Source: Deltaproteobacteria bacterium
GTDB lineage: Bacteria > Desulfobacterota > Desulfobaccia > Desulfobaccales > 0-14-0-80-60-11
DNA: 8,663 nt
Direction: 5' to 3'
Assembly (NCBI GenBank): GCA_016874945.1
Contig: VGSO01000105.1
Span: 1-8,663, forward strand
Positions 1 through 4,977 of the stretch are shown piece by piece. The notes beneath the pieces were generated by a model. It did not search any database, was not told where the DNA came from, and was given only the letters and a program-made list of their open reading frames with translations. A program made the position numbers and the translations under genes. Numbering within the stretch: the stretch's first letter is position 1; each line of letters starts with the position of its first letter.

Positions 1-28
1 GTATTTTTCTTATGTTATTCTGGTTATT

Positions 29-52
29 GGCGGGGCGGGGTCCGTGCCCGCC
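29..52. repeat. GC-rich stem-loop, copy 1 of a GGCGGGC-type repeat
   Basis: GGCGGG (29-34) pairs with CCCGCC (47-52). Read on the minus strand it begins GGCGGGCACGGA, which resembles the plus-strand hairpin at 172-193 (GGGCGGGCGCGGA). The two therefore look like diverged copies in opposite orientation. No T-tract follows that would make it a clear terminator. Confidence 0.4.
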
Positions 53-171
53 AAACCATCCCGGTCTTATTTGGCCGTTTTTGTCGAGTCAAGGTCCGTC
101 TTTTAGGAATTATTCCAATTTGTCAGGTTCTTCATATTCAGCTTAAGCCGGCAATTCCGGTTAGCAATTTT

Positions 172-193
172 GGGCGGGCGCGGAGGCCCGCCC
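172..193. repeat. GC-rich stem-loop, copy 2 of a GGCGGGC-type repeat
   Basis: This is a perfect 8-bp stem: GGGCGGGC (172-179) and GCCCGCCC (186-193) with a 6-nt loop. It lies about 115 bp before hsp20. It is related in sequence to 29-52 in the opposite orientation, and more loosely to the stem at 3417-3441. It is most likely a dispersed intergenic repeat rather than a terminator, since no T-run follows. Confidence 0.45.
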
Positions 194-307
194 TACCAAT
201 TATTAGGCTGAAGGCAAAGTCTGCGGATAGATTTTTCACGCCATGACTGGATATTTTCCATGATGGATATTAACTTAAATTGAGTTGCTGCTTGTGAAAG
301 GACTAAG

Positions 308-739
308 ATGCACCGCCTCATCAAAATCAGATTTCTCCGGGATTTCGAATCCCTGGAAGAAAGGGTGCGCCGCTGGAAAGACACCCTATTTAATCCGGAA
401 GCCCAGGGAGCGTCCTTCAAGCCCCTGGCGGACTTTTACGAAACCGCCCAGGGACTGGTGGTGCGATTGGATTTGGCCGGGGTAGCCAAAGAAGACCTGT
501 CCCTGTCTTTGGCCGGACAGGAACTGGTGGTGCAGGGGCGCCGGCAGCCGCCTCCGCCCGTGGGCCCGCGCCGGTTCTTGGCCCTGGAAATCGGTTTCGG
601 CGTCTTTGAACGCAGCTTTTACCTGCCCCTGGCCATTGATCCGGAGGGAGTCCAGGCGTTCTATAAAGACGGCATCCTGGAAATCCATTTGCCTCGAAAG
701 ATGCCCCAAAAACTGCAAATTGCCGTCAAAGAACCGTGA
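308..739 (+). CDS. Small heat-shock protein, Hsp20/alpha-crystallin family
   Basis: This is an ATP-independent holdase that binds unfolding proteins in the cytoplasm and keeps them available for refolding or proteolysis. The 143-residue length is typical. After an N-terminal arm (residues 1-38) comes the alpha-crystallin domain (about 39-132): the opening PLADFYET segment (39-46), the RLDLAGVAKEDL strand/turn (53-64), a proline-rich loop (81-87) and the diagnostic DGILEIHLP strand (121-129). A C-terminal I-x-V motif (residues 138-140), which in this family docks neighbouring dimers during oligomer assembly, is present. The ATG is supported by AAAGGA with 5-nt spacing. The gene is followed 42 nt later by lon on the same strand, so the two probably form an operon joining holding and degradation of damaged proteins. 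The family is secure. The usual symbols (hspA, ibpA) cannot be assigned from sequence alone. Confidence 0.95.
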   Translation: MHRLIKIRFLRDFESLEERVRRWKDTLFNPEAQGASFKPLADFYETAQGLVVRLDLAGVAKEDLSLSLAGQELVVQGRRQPPPPVGPRRFLALEIGFGVFERSFYLPLAIDPEGVQAFYKDGILEIHLPRKMPQKLQIAVKEP

Positions 740-765
740 AAGAAGACTATTAACCGCCAACAAGT

Positions 766-771
766 GGAAGG
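766..771 (+). promoter_or_regulatory. Ribosome binding site of lon
   Basis: GGAAGG lies 10 nt before the ATG at 782, inside the 42-nt hsp20-lon spacer. It supports the chosen lon start and independent initiation rather than strict coupling to the hsp20 stop. Confidence 0.5.
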
Positions 772-781
772 CTGACAATAC

Positions 782-3160
782 ATGGATCAAGAAAAACTAG
801 AAAAACCGGAACCTGAGATTTCCTCCGACGAGGAAGGGGAAGTTCACCCCACGCCCAGGGTGATGCCCATCATGCCGTTTTCGGACCTGGTGTTGTTCCC
901 CCGGATTATCCTGCCCATCGTGGTATGGGAAGAACCCCGGCAAAAACTGGTCAACGACGTGCTGTTCCAGGACAAGACCCTGGGGGTGCTGGCCAGCCGG
1001 GAGGAAAAGCCCGCGGGCTTTGGCCCGGAAAACCTTTATAACGTGGGCACTGCCGCCGTTATCCTGAAGATGCGCAAGCCGGAAGACGACTCCATCCGGC
1101 TGCTCATCCAGGGCCTTTACCGCTTCCGCATCGAAGAGTGGGTGGGTTTTGACCCTTACTACGCGGCCAAGATAATTCCCATTTCCGAAGAATACGAGCC
1201 TGACCAGGAAACCGAGGCCCTGGTGGCCAGCGTCAAGGGGATGTTTATCAAGATGCTGGAGATGTCCCCTTATCTCCCCGCGGAACTGGGCGCCCTGGTC
1301 AAGGAATTGAGCGACCCCCGCATCCTGGCGGATATCACCGCCGGCAGTCTTAACATCTCCAAGGAGGAAAAACAGGAACTGCTGGAAACCTTCAGCGTCA
1401 AGGAGCGCCTGCGCCGGGTCCTGGGCCTGATCACCCGGGAACTGGAAATCCTGGAACTGGGCAAGAAAATCCAGAGCCAGGTCAAGGGGGAAATGGATAA
1501 AGCCCAGAAGGATTATTATCTGCGGGAGCAGATCAAGGCCCTGCAAAAAGAGTTGGGGGAGACGGACGAACGCACCCGGGAAGTGGATGAGCTGGAATTC
1601 CGGTTGGAAGAAGCCGGGCTGCCGCCCCATGCCATGAAAGAGGCCCAGCGGGAGTTGGCCCGCCTAAAGCGTATGCCGCCCACCTCTCCGGATCACCAGG
1701 TGATCCGCAATTACCTGGAATGGATGATTGAACTCCCCTGGAGCGTCACCACCGAAGACAACCTGGATCTGGCCCAGGCCCGGCAGATCCTGGACGAAGA
1801 CCACTATGACCTGGAAAAGGTGAAAAAGCGCATCCTGGAGTACCTGGCGGTGCGCAAACTTAAAACCGACATGAAAGGCCCCATTCTCTGCTTCGTGGGG
1901 CCGCCGGGCACCGGGAAGACCTCCCTGGGACGCTCCATCGCCCGGGCCTTGGGGCGCAAGTTCGTGCGCCTGTCCCTGGGGGGGGTGAGGGATGAAGCGG
2001 AAATCCGGGGCCATCGCCGCACTTACGTGGGGGCGCTGCCGGGGCGCATCATCCAGAGTCTGCGCCGGGCCGGGTCCAACAACCCGGTCTTTATCCTGGA
2101 CGAAGTGGACAAGATCGGCGCGGACTTCCGGGGGGATCCGTCTTCCGCCCTCCTGGAAGTGCTGGATCCGGAGCAGAACTTCTCCTTTTCCGACCACTAC
2201 CTCGATGTGGGTTTTGATCTCTCCAGGGTGATGTTCATCACCACCGCCAACATCCTGGACCCCGTCCCCCCGGCGCTGCGGGACCGCATGGAAGTCCTGG
2301 AACTGGCGGGCTACACCGAAGAGGAAAAACTGGAGATATCCTTCTTCCACCTTATCCCCCGCCAGTTGGAGGCCCACGGCCTCACCCCGGACCACTTGGA
2401 GATTCCCCGGGAGACCGTCCGCCAGGTCATCGCCCGGTACACCCGGGAGTCGGGACTGCGGAACCTGGAGCGGGAAATCGCCGCCCTGTGCCGGGGCGCG
2501 GCCCGGGAAATCGCCGAAGAGATCAAAACCCATGTGGTGATAAATCCGGAGGACTTGACTCAGTACCTGGGGCCGCCAAAATTTTTGCGGGAATCGGCCC
2601 TGGACCATCCCGAGCCGGGGGTGGCCACCGGACTGGCCTGGACTCCCTCGGGCGGCGACATCCTGTTCATCGAAGTTTTGCGCATGCCTGGCGGCGGCAA
2701 CTTCAAACTTACCGGCCAGTTGGGGGATGTGATGAAGGAGTCGGCCAACGCCGCCCTGAGCTTCATCCGGGCCAGGGCGCCTTTCCTGGGCCTGGAGGAA
2801 GACTTCTTCGAAAAAGCCGACCTCCACATCCATGTGCCCGCGGGGGCCATTCCCAAAGACGGCCCCTCGGCCGGACTGACCCTGCTGACGGCCCTGGTTT
2901 CCCTGATGTCCGGGCGTCCCGTGAAGCAGGGGCTGGCCATGACGGGGGAAATCACCTTACGGGGTCACGTGCTGCGGGTGGGAGGCATCAAGAACAAGGT
3001 GCTGGCGGCCCACCGGGCCGGGATCAAGGAAATCATCCTCCCCAAGGAAAACGAGATGGACCTGGAGGAAATTCCCCCCTCGGTGCGCCAGGATTTAATC
3101 TTCCACCTGGTTGACCGCATCGACCAGGCCCTGGATATCGCGTTTCCCTCCGGGCCGTGA
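782..3160 (+). CDS. lon: ATP-dependent serine protease Lon (LonA type)
   Basis: Lon is a cytoplasmic hexameric AAA+ protease that unfolds and degrades misfolded proteins and selected regulators. The 792-residue protein has the full LonA layout. An N-terminal substrate-binding domain spans about residues 28-220 and is followed by a helical linker, about 220-320, containing the typical DYYLREQIKALQKELGE segment. The AAA+ module has Walker A GPPGTGKT at 373-380 and Walker B FILDE ending at E441. The C-terminal protease domain has catalytic Ser696 in KDGPSAG and Lys739 in GGIKNK, 43 residues apart as in E. coli (S679/K722). A 25-residue acidic N-terminal extension precedes the conserved domain. 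It lacks the membrane insertion of archaeal-type LonB. The ATG is preceded by GGAAGG at 10 nt. The gene probably shares a transcript with the Hsp20 gene upstream. Nothing is truncated or missing; the identification is secure. Confidence 0.98.
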   Translation: MDQEKLEKPEPEISSDEEGEVHPTPRVMPIMPFSDLVLFPRIILPIVVWEEPRQKLVNDVLFQDKTLGVLASREEKPAGFGPENLYNVGTAAVILKMRKPEDDSIRLLIQGLYRFRIEEWVGFDPYYAAKIIPISEEYEPDQETEALVASVKGMFIKMLEMSPYLPAELGALVKELSDPRILADITAGSLNISKEEKQELLETFSVKERLRRVLGLITRELEILELGKKIQSQVKGEMDKAQKDYYLREQIKALQKELGETDERTREVDELEFRLEEAGLPPHAMKEAQRELARLKRMPPTSPDHQVIRNYLEWMIELPWSVTTEDNLDLAQARQILDEDHYDLEKVKKRILEYLAVRKLKTDMKGPILCFVGPPGTGKTSLGRSIARALGRKFVRLSLGGVRDEAEIRGHRRTYVGALPGRIIQSLRRAGSNNPVFILDEVDKIGADFRGDPSSALLEVLDPEQNFSFSDHYLDVGFDLSRVMFITTANILDPVPPALRDRMEVLELAGYTEEEKLEISFFHLIPRQLEAHGLTPDHLEIPRETVRQVIARYTRESGLRNLEREIAALCRGAAREIAEEIKTHVVINPEDLTQYLGPPKFLRESALDHPEPGVATGLAWTPSGGDILFIEVLRMPGGGNFKLTGQLGDVMKESANAALSFIRARAPFLGLEEDFFEKADLHIHVPAGAIPKDGPSAGLTLLTALVSLMSGRPVKQGLAMTGEITLRGHVLRVGGIKNKVLAAHRAGIKEIILPKENEMDLEEIPPSVRQDLIFHLVDRIDQALDIAFPSGP

Positions 3161-3200
3161 TTTTTAATACCAAGGTGAGAGCTCGGCAAAATGGCTTTTT

Positions 3201-3240
3201 GGGGGGAGGGCAGGGACCTGTGGTCCCTGGCCCCCTCCCT
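3201..3240. repeat. Long G/C stem-loop downstream of lon
   Basis: CAGGGACC (3211-3218) and GGTCCCTG (3222-3229) form a perfect 8-bp stem with a 3-nt loop. The stem extends outward as a G-rich arm (3201-3210) against a C/T-rich arm (3231-3240), with one bulge (3230) and one mismatch. It lies about 40 nt after the lon stop codon and could slow or stop transcription. However, no T-tract follows on either strand, so it is listed as a hairpin rather than a terminator. Confidence 0.45.
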
Positions 3241-3293
3241 CCTTCAAGATGACTTTCGCAGAGGTCTCAAGGTGCATTTAAAGAGGCATTTTT

Positions 3294-3349
3294 GTAGGGG
3301 TGCAATTTATTGCGCCCGGAAGGCGGGCGTGATAAATCACGCCCCTGCG
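3294..3349. repeat. Two-hairpin intergenic module, copy 1
   Basis: The module opens with GTAGGGG. Hairpin one is GGGTGCAAT/ATTGCGCCC (3298-3306 with 3309-3317; one G-T pair; 2-nt loop TT). Hairpin two is a perfect GGGCGTGAT/ATCACGCCC (3325-3333 with 3336-3344; 2-nt loop AA). It closes with CCCCTGCG. The same plan (GTAG, hairpin, short spacer, hairpin, near-complement of GTAG) recurs at 4056-4112 and 5003-5053 with different stem sequences. Confidence 0.6.
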
Positions 3350-3350
3350 T

Positions 3351-3370
3351 TTAAAGCCTTTTAAAGCCTT
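3351..3370. repeat. Tandem duplication of a 10-mer
   Basis: TTAAAGCCTT occurs twice back to back (3351-3360 and 3361-3370), immediately after the two-hairpin module. Function unknown; it may be a slippage or insertion footprint. Confidence 0.6.
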
Positions 3371-3390
3371 TTGATTGCGACTCGGTTTAA

Positions 3391-3420
3391 CCACGGATGA
3401 ACACAGATAAACGCAGATCT
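3391..3420. repeat. Three imperfect 10-bp repeats (GAT-phased)
   Basis: Three successive 10-nt units, CCACGGATGA, ACACAGATAA and ACGCAGATCT, share the pattern N-C-(A/G)-C-(A/G)-GAT at a period close to one helical turn. From memory, near-identical sequence (accacggatgaacacagat...) occurs as a dispersed intergenic repeat in many bacterial genomes. I could not check this. The last unit overlaps the hairpin at 3417-3441. Confidence 0.5.
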
Positions 3421-3444
3421 GGCGGGCATGGCCCGCCAGATTTT
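3417..3444 (+). terminator. Candidate rho-independent terminator for hsp20-lon
   Basis: ATCTGGCGGGC (3417-3427) and GCCCGCCAGAT (3431-3441) form a perfect 11-bp GC-rich stem with a 3-nt loop, and the sequence runs into TTTT (3441-3444). It reads best as a plus-strand terminator about 255 nt after lon. It also sits 16 nt beyond the stop codon of the minus-strand DUF2007 gene, so it could act in both directions. On the minus side the following sequence has no good T-run. The short T-tract keeps confidence moderate. Confidence 0.45.
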
Positions 3445-3492
3445 CACTGATTGCTGATCACTGGTCACTGGTCACTGACCCCTGGTCGCTGA
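3444..3492. repeat. Heptanucleotide tandem repeat, seven units (TCACTGR)
   Basis: Seven consecutive 7-nt units run without a break: tcactga, ttgctga, tcactgg, tcactgg, tcactga, cccctgg, tcgctga. The last five units encode the C-terminal tail and stop codon of the minus-strand DUF2007 protein (stop at 3458-3460), so the repeat has replaced or extended the end of the gene. Unit-number changes would alter the tail of the protein. Confidence 0.7.
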
Positions 3493-3694
3493 GAATCTCC
3501 CGGGCGCGCTCTTCGTCTTCCGCCGCCACCAGCAGCCGCACTCCCCGGACAAACTGGAGCATGGGATAGGCGCCGCCGGCGTCGTCGGCCATTACCAGGG
3601 CCTCAATGCCTTCCGATTCCAGCAGCCCCGCGGCCAGCTCGGCCACCGCCCGGCTGGAAAAGGTCTCGATAACCACCGCGTCGTCCAAATTCAA
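3458..3694 (-). CDS. DUF2007-family small protein (putative signal-transducing protein)
   Basis: This is a 78-residue soluble protein matching the pattern of the DUF2007 family (PF09413), whose function is not established. It opens with a strand (VVIETFSSRAVAELAAGLLE, about residues 7-26) and goes on to EGIEALV (28-34), a loop containing the aromatic/Pro stretch around GGAYPMLQ, and ends with VRLLVAAEDEERAREIL. That last part is the usual family ending (a strand, then a helix with acidic residues and xxARxIL). The start is TTG, with AAGGG seven nt upstream (3702-3706). No ATG or GTG is available, because a TAA closes the frame six codons upstream. The final ~10 residues (SDQGSVTSDQ) are encoded by a 7-bp tandem repeat and are probably not native to the family fold. 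It is the last gene of the minus-strand series. The family call is good; the role is unknown. Confidence 0.85.
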   Translation of the reverse strand: MNLDDAVVIETFSSRAVAELAAGLLESEGIEALVMADDAGGAYPMLQFVRGVRLLVAAEDEERAREILSDQGSVTSDQ

Positions 3695-3701
3695 AGAGGC
3701 A

Positions 3702-3706
3702 CCCTT
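3702..3706 (-). promoter_or_regulatory. Ribosome binding site that decides a TTG start
   Basis: On the minus strand AAGGG lies 7 nt before TTG (3692-3694). Since the frame has no ATG between the upstream TAA (3713-3715) and the conserved region, this site supports TTG as the initiation codon of the DUF2007 gene. Confidence 0.55.
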
Positions 3707-3713
3707 ATGTCTT

Positions 3714-3741
3714 TAAACCGAAGACCGAAGACCGAAAACCG
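3714..3741. repeat. Heptanucleotide tandem repeat, four units (CGGTYTT on minus strand)
   Basis: Read on the minus strand there are four 7-nt units: cggtttt, cggtctt, cggtctt, cggttta. The repeat ends about 20 nt upstream of the DUF2007 TTG start, so it lies in the leader of that gene. Together with the unrelated 7-bp repeat at its 3' end (3444-3492), it brackets the gene. Confidence 0.65.
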
Positions 3742-3849
3742 CCTTAAAAGAGACAGCCTCACCCCCCGGGGCTACCCGAGGGGCACAAGCTTCCAGACCG
3801 CGGGAAAGTCATCTCTACAATACTCTTTAATGGCGCCCGGCGCCAGCCC

Positions 3850-3984
3850 TTATTTACCGGAAAATATCTCCGTCAAAAAGTCCTTCGCCTGGGTGACAAT
3901 TTTAGCCTGGGTCTGGCATACCAGGAACAGGACCAAAAAACTCCCCCAAAATATTTCATAGGATGCCTCCTTTAAAAAATGCAT
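3850..3984 (-). CDS. Candidate 44-residue membrane or exported peptide, possibly frameshifted
   Basis: The minus-strand frame runs from ATG (3982-3984) to TAA (3850-3852). The predicted peptide has a short polar N-terminus, a hydrophobic helix (about residues 12-23, FWGSFLVLFLVC), then an amphipathic tail (QTQAKIVTQAKDFLTEIFSGK, of which the last residues are basic). A GAGG lies 4 nt before this ATG. Oddly, a much stronger site, AAAGGAGG, lies 6 nt before another ATG (3957-3959) in a different frame. That frame starts MKYFGG but then loses the hydrophobic helix and stops after 28 codons (3873). Adding one base in the T4-G5 run just after that ATG would join the strong start to the helix-encoding frame. 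The true product may therefore be a ~36-residue peptide, and this copy may carry an indel. I do not recognise the family; it could be a chance ORF. Confidence 0.35.
   Translation of the reverse strand: MHFLKEASYEIFWGSFLVLFLVCQTQAKIVTQAKDFLTEIFSGK
3964..3971 (-). promoter_or_regulatory. Strong Shine-Dalgarno AAAGGAGG
   Basis: On the minus strand this is close to the perfect anti-16S complement, 6 nt upstream of ATG 3957-3959. A site this strong is unlikely to be accidental and argues that something is, or was, translated here. The immediate frame stops after 28 codons, which is the puzzle noted for the small ORF. Confidence 0.5.
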
Positions 3985-4055
3985 ATAGCCTCGGTCTGCG
4001 GTCAGGCAGGCGCCCAGGTCCATGGCTTATAGGGGTTGCCCAAAGTAATTTCCCC

Positions 4056-4112
4056 GTAGGGGCACGGCGAGCCGTGCCCAAGGTACAGGGGCACAGCACG
4101 CTGTGCCCCTAT
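4056..4112. repeat. Two-hairpin intergenic module, copy 2
   Basis: The module opens with GTAGGGG. Hairpin one is perfect, GGGCACGGC/GCCGTGCCC (4060-4068 with 4071-4079; 2-nt loop). Hairpin two is perfect, AGGGGCACAGC/GCTGTGCCCCT (4087-4097 with 4100-4110; 2-nt loop). It closes with CCCCTAT, nearly the complement of the opening. The layout matches 3294-3349 and 5003-5053. It lies about 110 nt after the nth stop codon. Confidence 0.65.
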
Positions 4113-4222
4113 GTCAAAAAACCATCGGAAAAAACTTTTGGCAAGCGCTATAATCAGCCGAATTGTCATCCAGGCGAGGCGAACGCGCCATTCGACCATA
4201 AGCTAATTATCTAAATCACTAT

Positions 4223-4876
4223 TTACTTTTTAGCTCCCGCCGATACTGCCTTTTGCCCATAATCACAATACGGCAGTATGGGACAGACCGGGCATTTAGG
4301 GTTCTTGGCGGTGCAAATTTGGCGGCCGTGCCAGATCACCTGGTGGGAAAACTTGATCCAGCGCTCCTTCGGCACCAGAGGCATGAGGTCGAATTCAATC
4401 TTCACCGGGTCGGTCTGCCGGGTGAGGCCGATGCGGGCCGCCACCCGCTTCATGTGGGTGTCCACCACGATGCCGGGGATGCCGAAGGCGTTGCCCAAAA
4501 TAACGTTGGCGGTCTTGCGCCCGATGCCGGGCAGCTTGACCAGTTCCTCCAGGGAGTCCGGCACCTGGCCCCCCTTTTTTTCCCCCAAGGCCCGGCAGAT
4601 GGCCTGGAGGCTTTTAGCCTTCTGGCGGTAAAAGCCGGTGGCGTAAATGTCCTGCTCCAGCTCCGCCAGGGGGGCTTGGGCGTAGTGGGCCGCGGTGGGG
4701 TATTTCTTGAAGATGGCCGGGGTCACCTGGTTCACCCGGACGTCGGTGCATTGGGCGCTCAGCACCGTGGCCACCACCAACTCCAGGGGGTTGGCGAAGT
4801 CCAGGGTCACGTGGGCGTCGGGGTAATGTTGGTCTAAGAGGGGCAAAATATGTTTGGTTTTTTCTTCCGGCTCCAT
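4223..4876 (-). CDS. nth: Endonuclease III, DNA glycosylase/AP lyase
   Basis: Nth removes oxidised pyrimidines (such as thymine glycol) from DNA and cleaves the resulting abasic site by beta-elimination, starting base-excision repair. The 217 residues match the family length. Visible features are LSAQCTD (39-45), the helix-hairpin-helix LPGIGRKTA (115-123) with catalytic Lys121, VDTHMKR (138-144) with catalytic Asp139, and the C-terminal [4Fe-4S] loop Cys188-x6-Cys195-x2-Cys198-x5-Cys204. All key residues are present. The ATG is preceded by a strong GGAGGAGGAG site about 6 nt upstream. It lies 253 nt downstream of mnmA on the same strand, and a MITE-like element separates them. That element may have split an older mnmA-nth transcript. 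MutY is excluded by length and by the lysine at 121. The identification is secure. Confidence 0.97.
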   Translation of the reverse strand: MEPEEKTKHILPLLDQHYPDAHVTLDFANPLELVVATVLSAQCTDVRVNQVTPAIFKKYPTAAHYAQAPLAELEQDIYATGFYRQKAKSLQAICRALGEKKGGQVPDSLEELVKLPGIGRKTANVILGNAFGIPGIVVDTHMKRVAARIGLTRQTDPVKIEFDLMPLVPKERWIKFSHQVIWHGRQICTAKNPKCPVCPILPYCDYGQKAVSAGAKK

Positions 4877-4977
4877 GGCCTACTCCTCCTCCTATGATCA
4901 GGGGGAAAAGGTTAAAAGATTGAAGGGCTGAACGGGCAAAGGGGGAAGGAAAGACAATTTTTATATTTTCCCCATTT

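Larger units (their letters stand above)
1..307. other. Non-coding region upstream of hsp20, with two GC-rich hairpins
   Basis: I see no credible gene here. The region contains two GC-rich stem-loops of similar sequence (29-52 and 172-193, annotated separately). It also has an 8-bp direct repeat TGGATATT at 248-255 and 264-271, and the ribosome binding site of the downstream gene (AAAGGA, 297-302). I looked for a heat-shock (sigma32-like) or sigma70 promoter ahead of the small heat-shock gene and found no convincing -35/-10 pair, so the promoter is not called. The upstream gene, if any, ends before the window. Confidence 0.6.
3161..3457. other. Intergenic repeat mosaic between lon and the DUF2007 gene
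   Basis: There is no gene here, between two convergent coding regions. Almost the whole interval is made of distinct repeats placed one after another. These are a long G/C hairpin (3201-3240), a two-hairpin module (3294-3349), a duplicated 10-mer (3351-3370), a three-unit 10-bp repeat (3391-3420), a perfect 11-bp hairpin (3417-3441), and the start of a 7-bp tandem repeat (3444-3492) that runs into the neighbouring gene. Each is described separately. Confidence 0.75.
3695..4222. other. Gap between DUF2007 gene and nth: repeats and one candidate small ORF
   Basis: This 528-bp interval contains the 7-bp repeat at 3714-3741, a short stem-loop (TGGCGCC/GGCGCCA, 3831-3845), the candidate small gene at 3850-3984 and the two-hairpin module at 4056-4112. 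Open frames of 60-85 codons exist on both strands, but they run through the hairpins, have no ribosome binding sites and give low-complexity products. I do not regard them as genes. Confidence 0.6.

Noticed and set aside
281..307. ROSE or fourU RNA thermometer in the hsp20 leader
   Set aside because: No U-rich or UUGCU-type segment pairs well with the AAAGGA ribosome binding site.
386..790. Long minus-strand open frames opposite hsp20 and lon (also 797-1630 and 1664-2833)
   Set aside because: They mirror strongly supported plus-strand genes, have no ribosome binding sites and no recognisable domains; long antisense frames are expected in GC-rich genes.
1689..1707. 19-bp perfect dyad in lon (CGGATCACC-a-GGTGATCCG)
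   Set aside because: It lies in conserved coding sequence (SPDHQVIR) and is explained by codons; no regulatory context.
3444..3492. CRISPR array
   Set aside because: Units are 7 bp and contiguous without spacers; no cas genes nearby.
4002..4199. Minus-strand 65-codon frame after nth, with a basic/hydrophobic start
   Set aside because: No ribosome binding site, and its second half is translated from the two-hairpin repeat.
3707..4214. Two consecutive plus-strand frames of 84 and 83 codons
   Set aside because: They run through the 7-bp repeat and the two-hairpin module, have no start signals, and their products look random.
4253..4837. 194-codon plus-strand frame opposite nth
   Set aside because: A shadow of nth, whose catalytic residues and Fe-S cysteines are all intact on the other strand.
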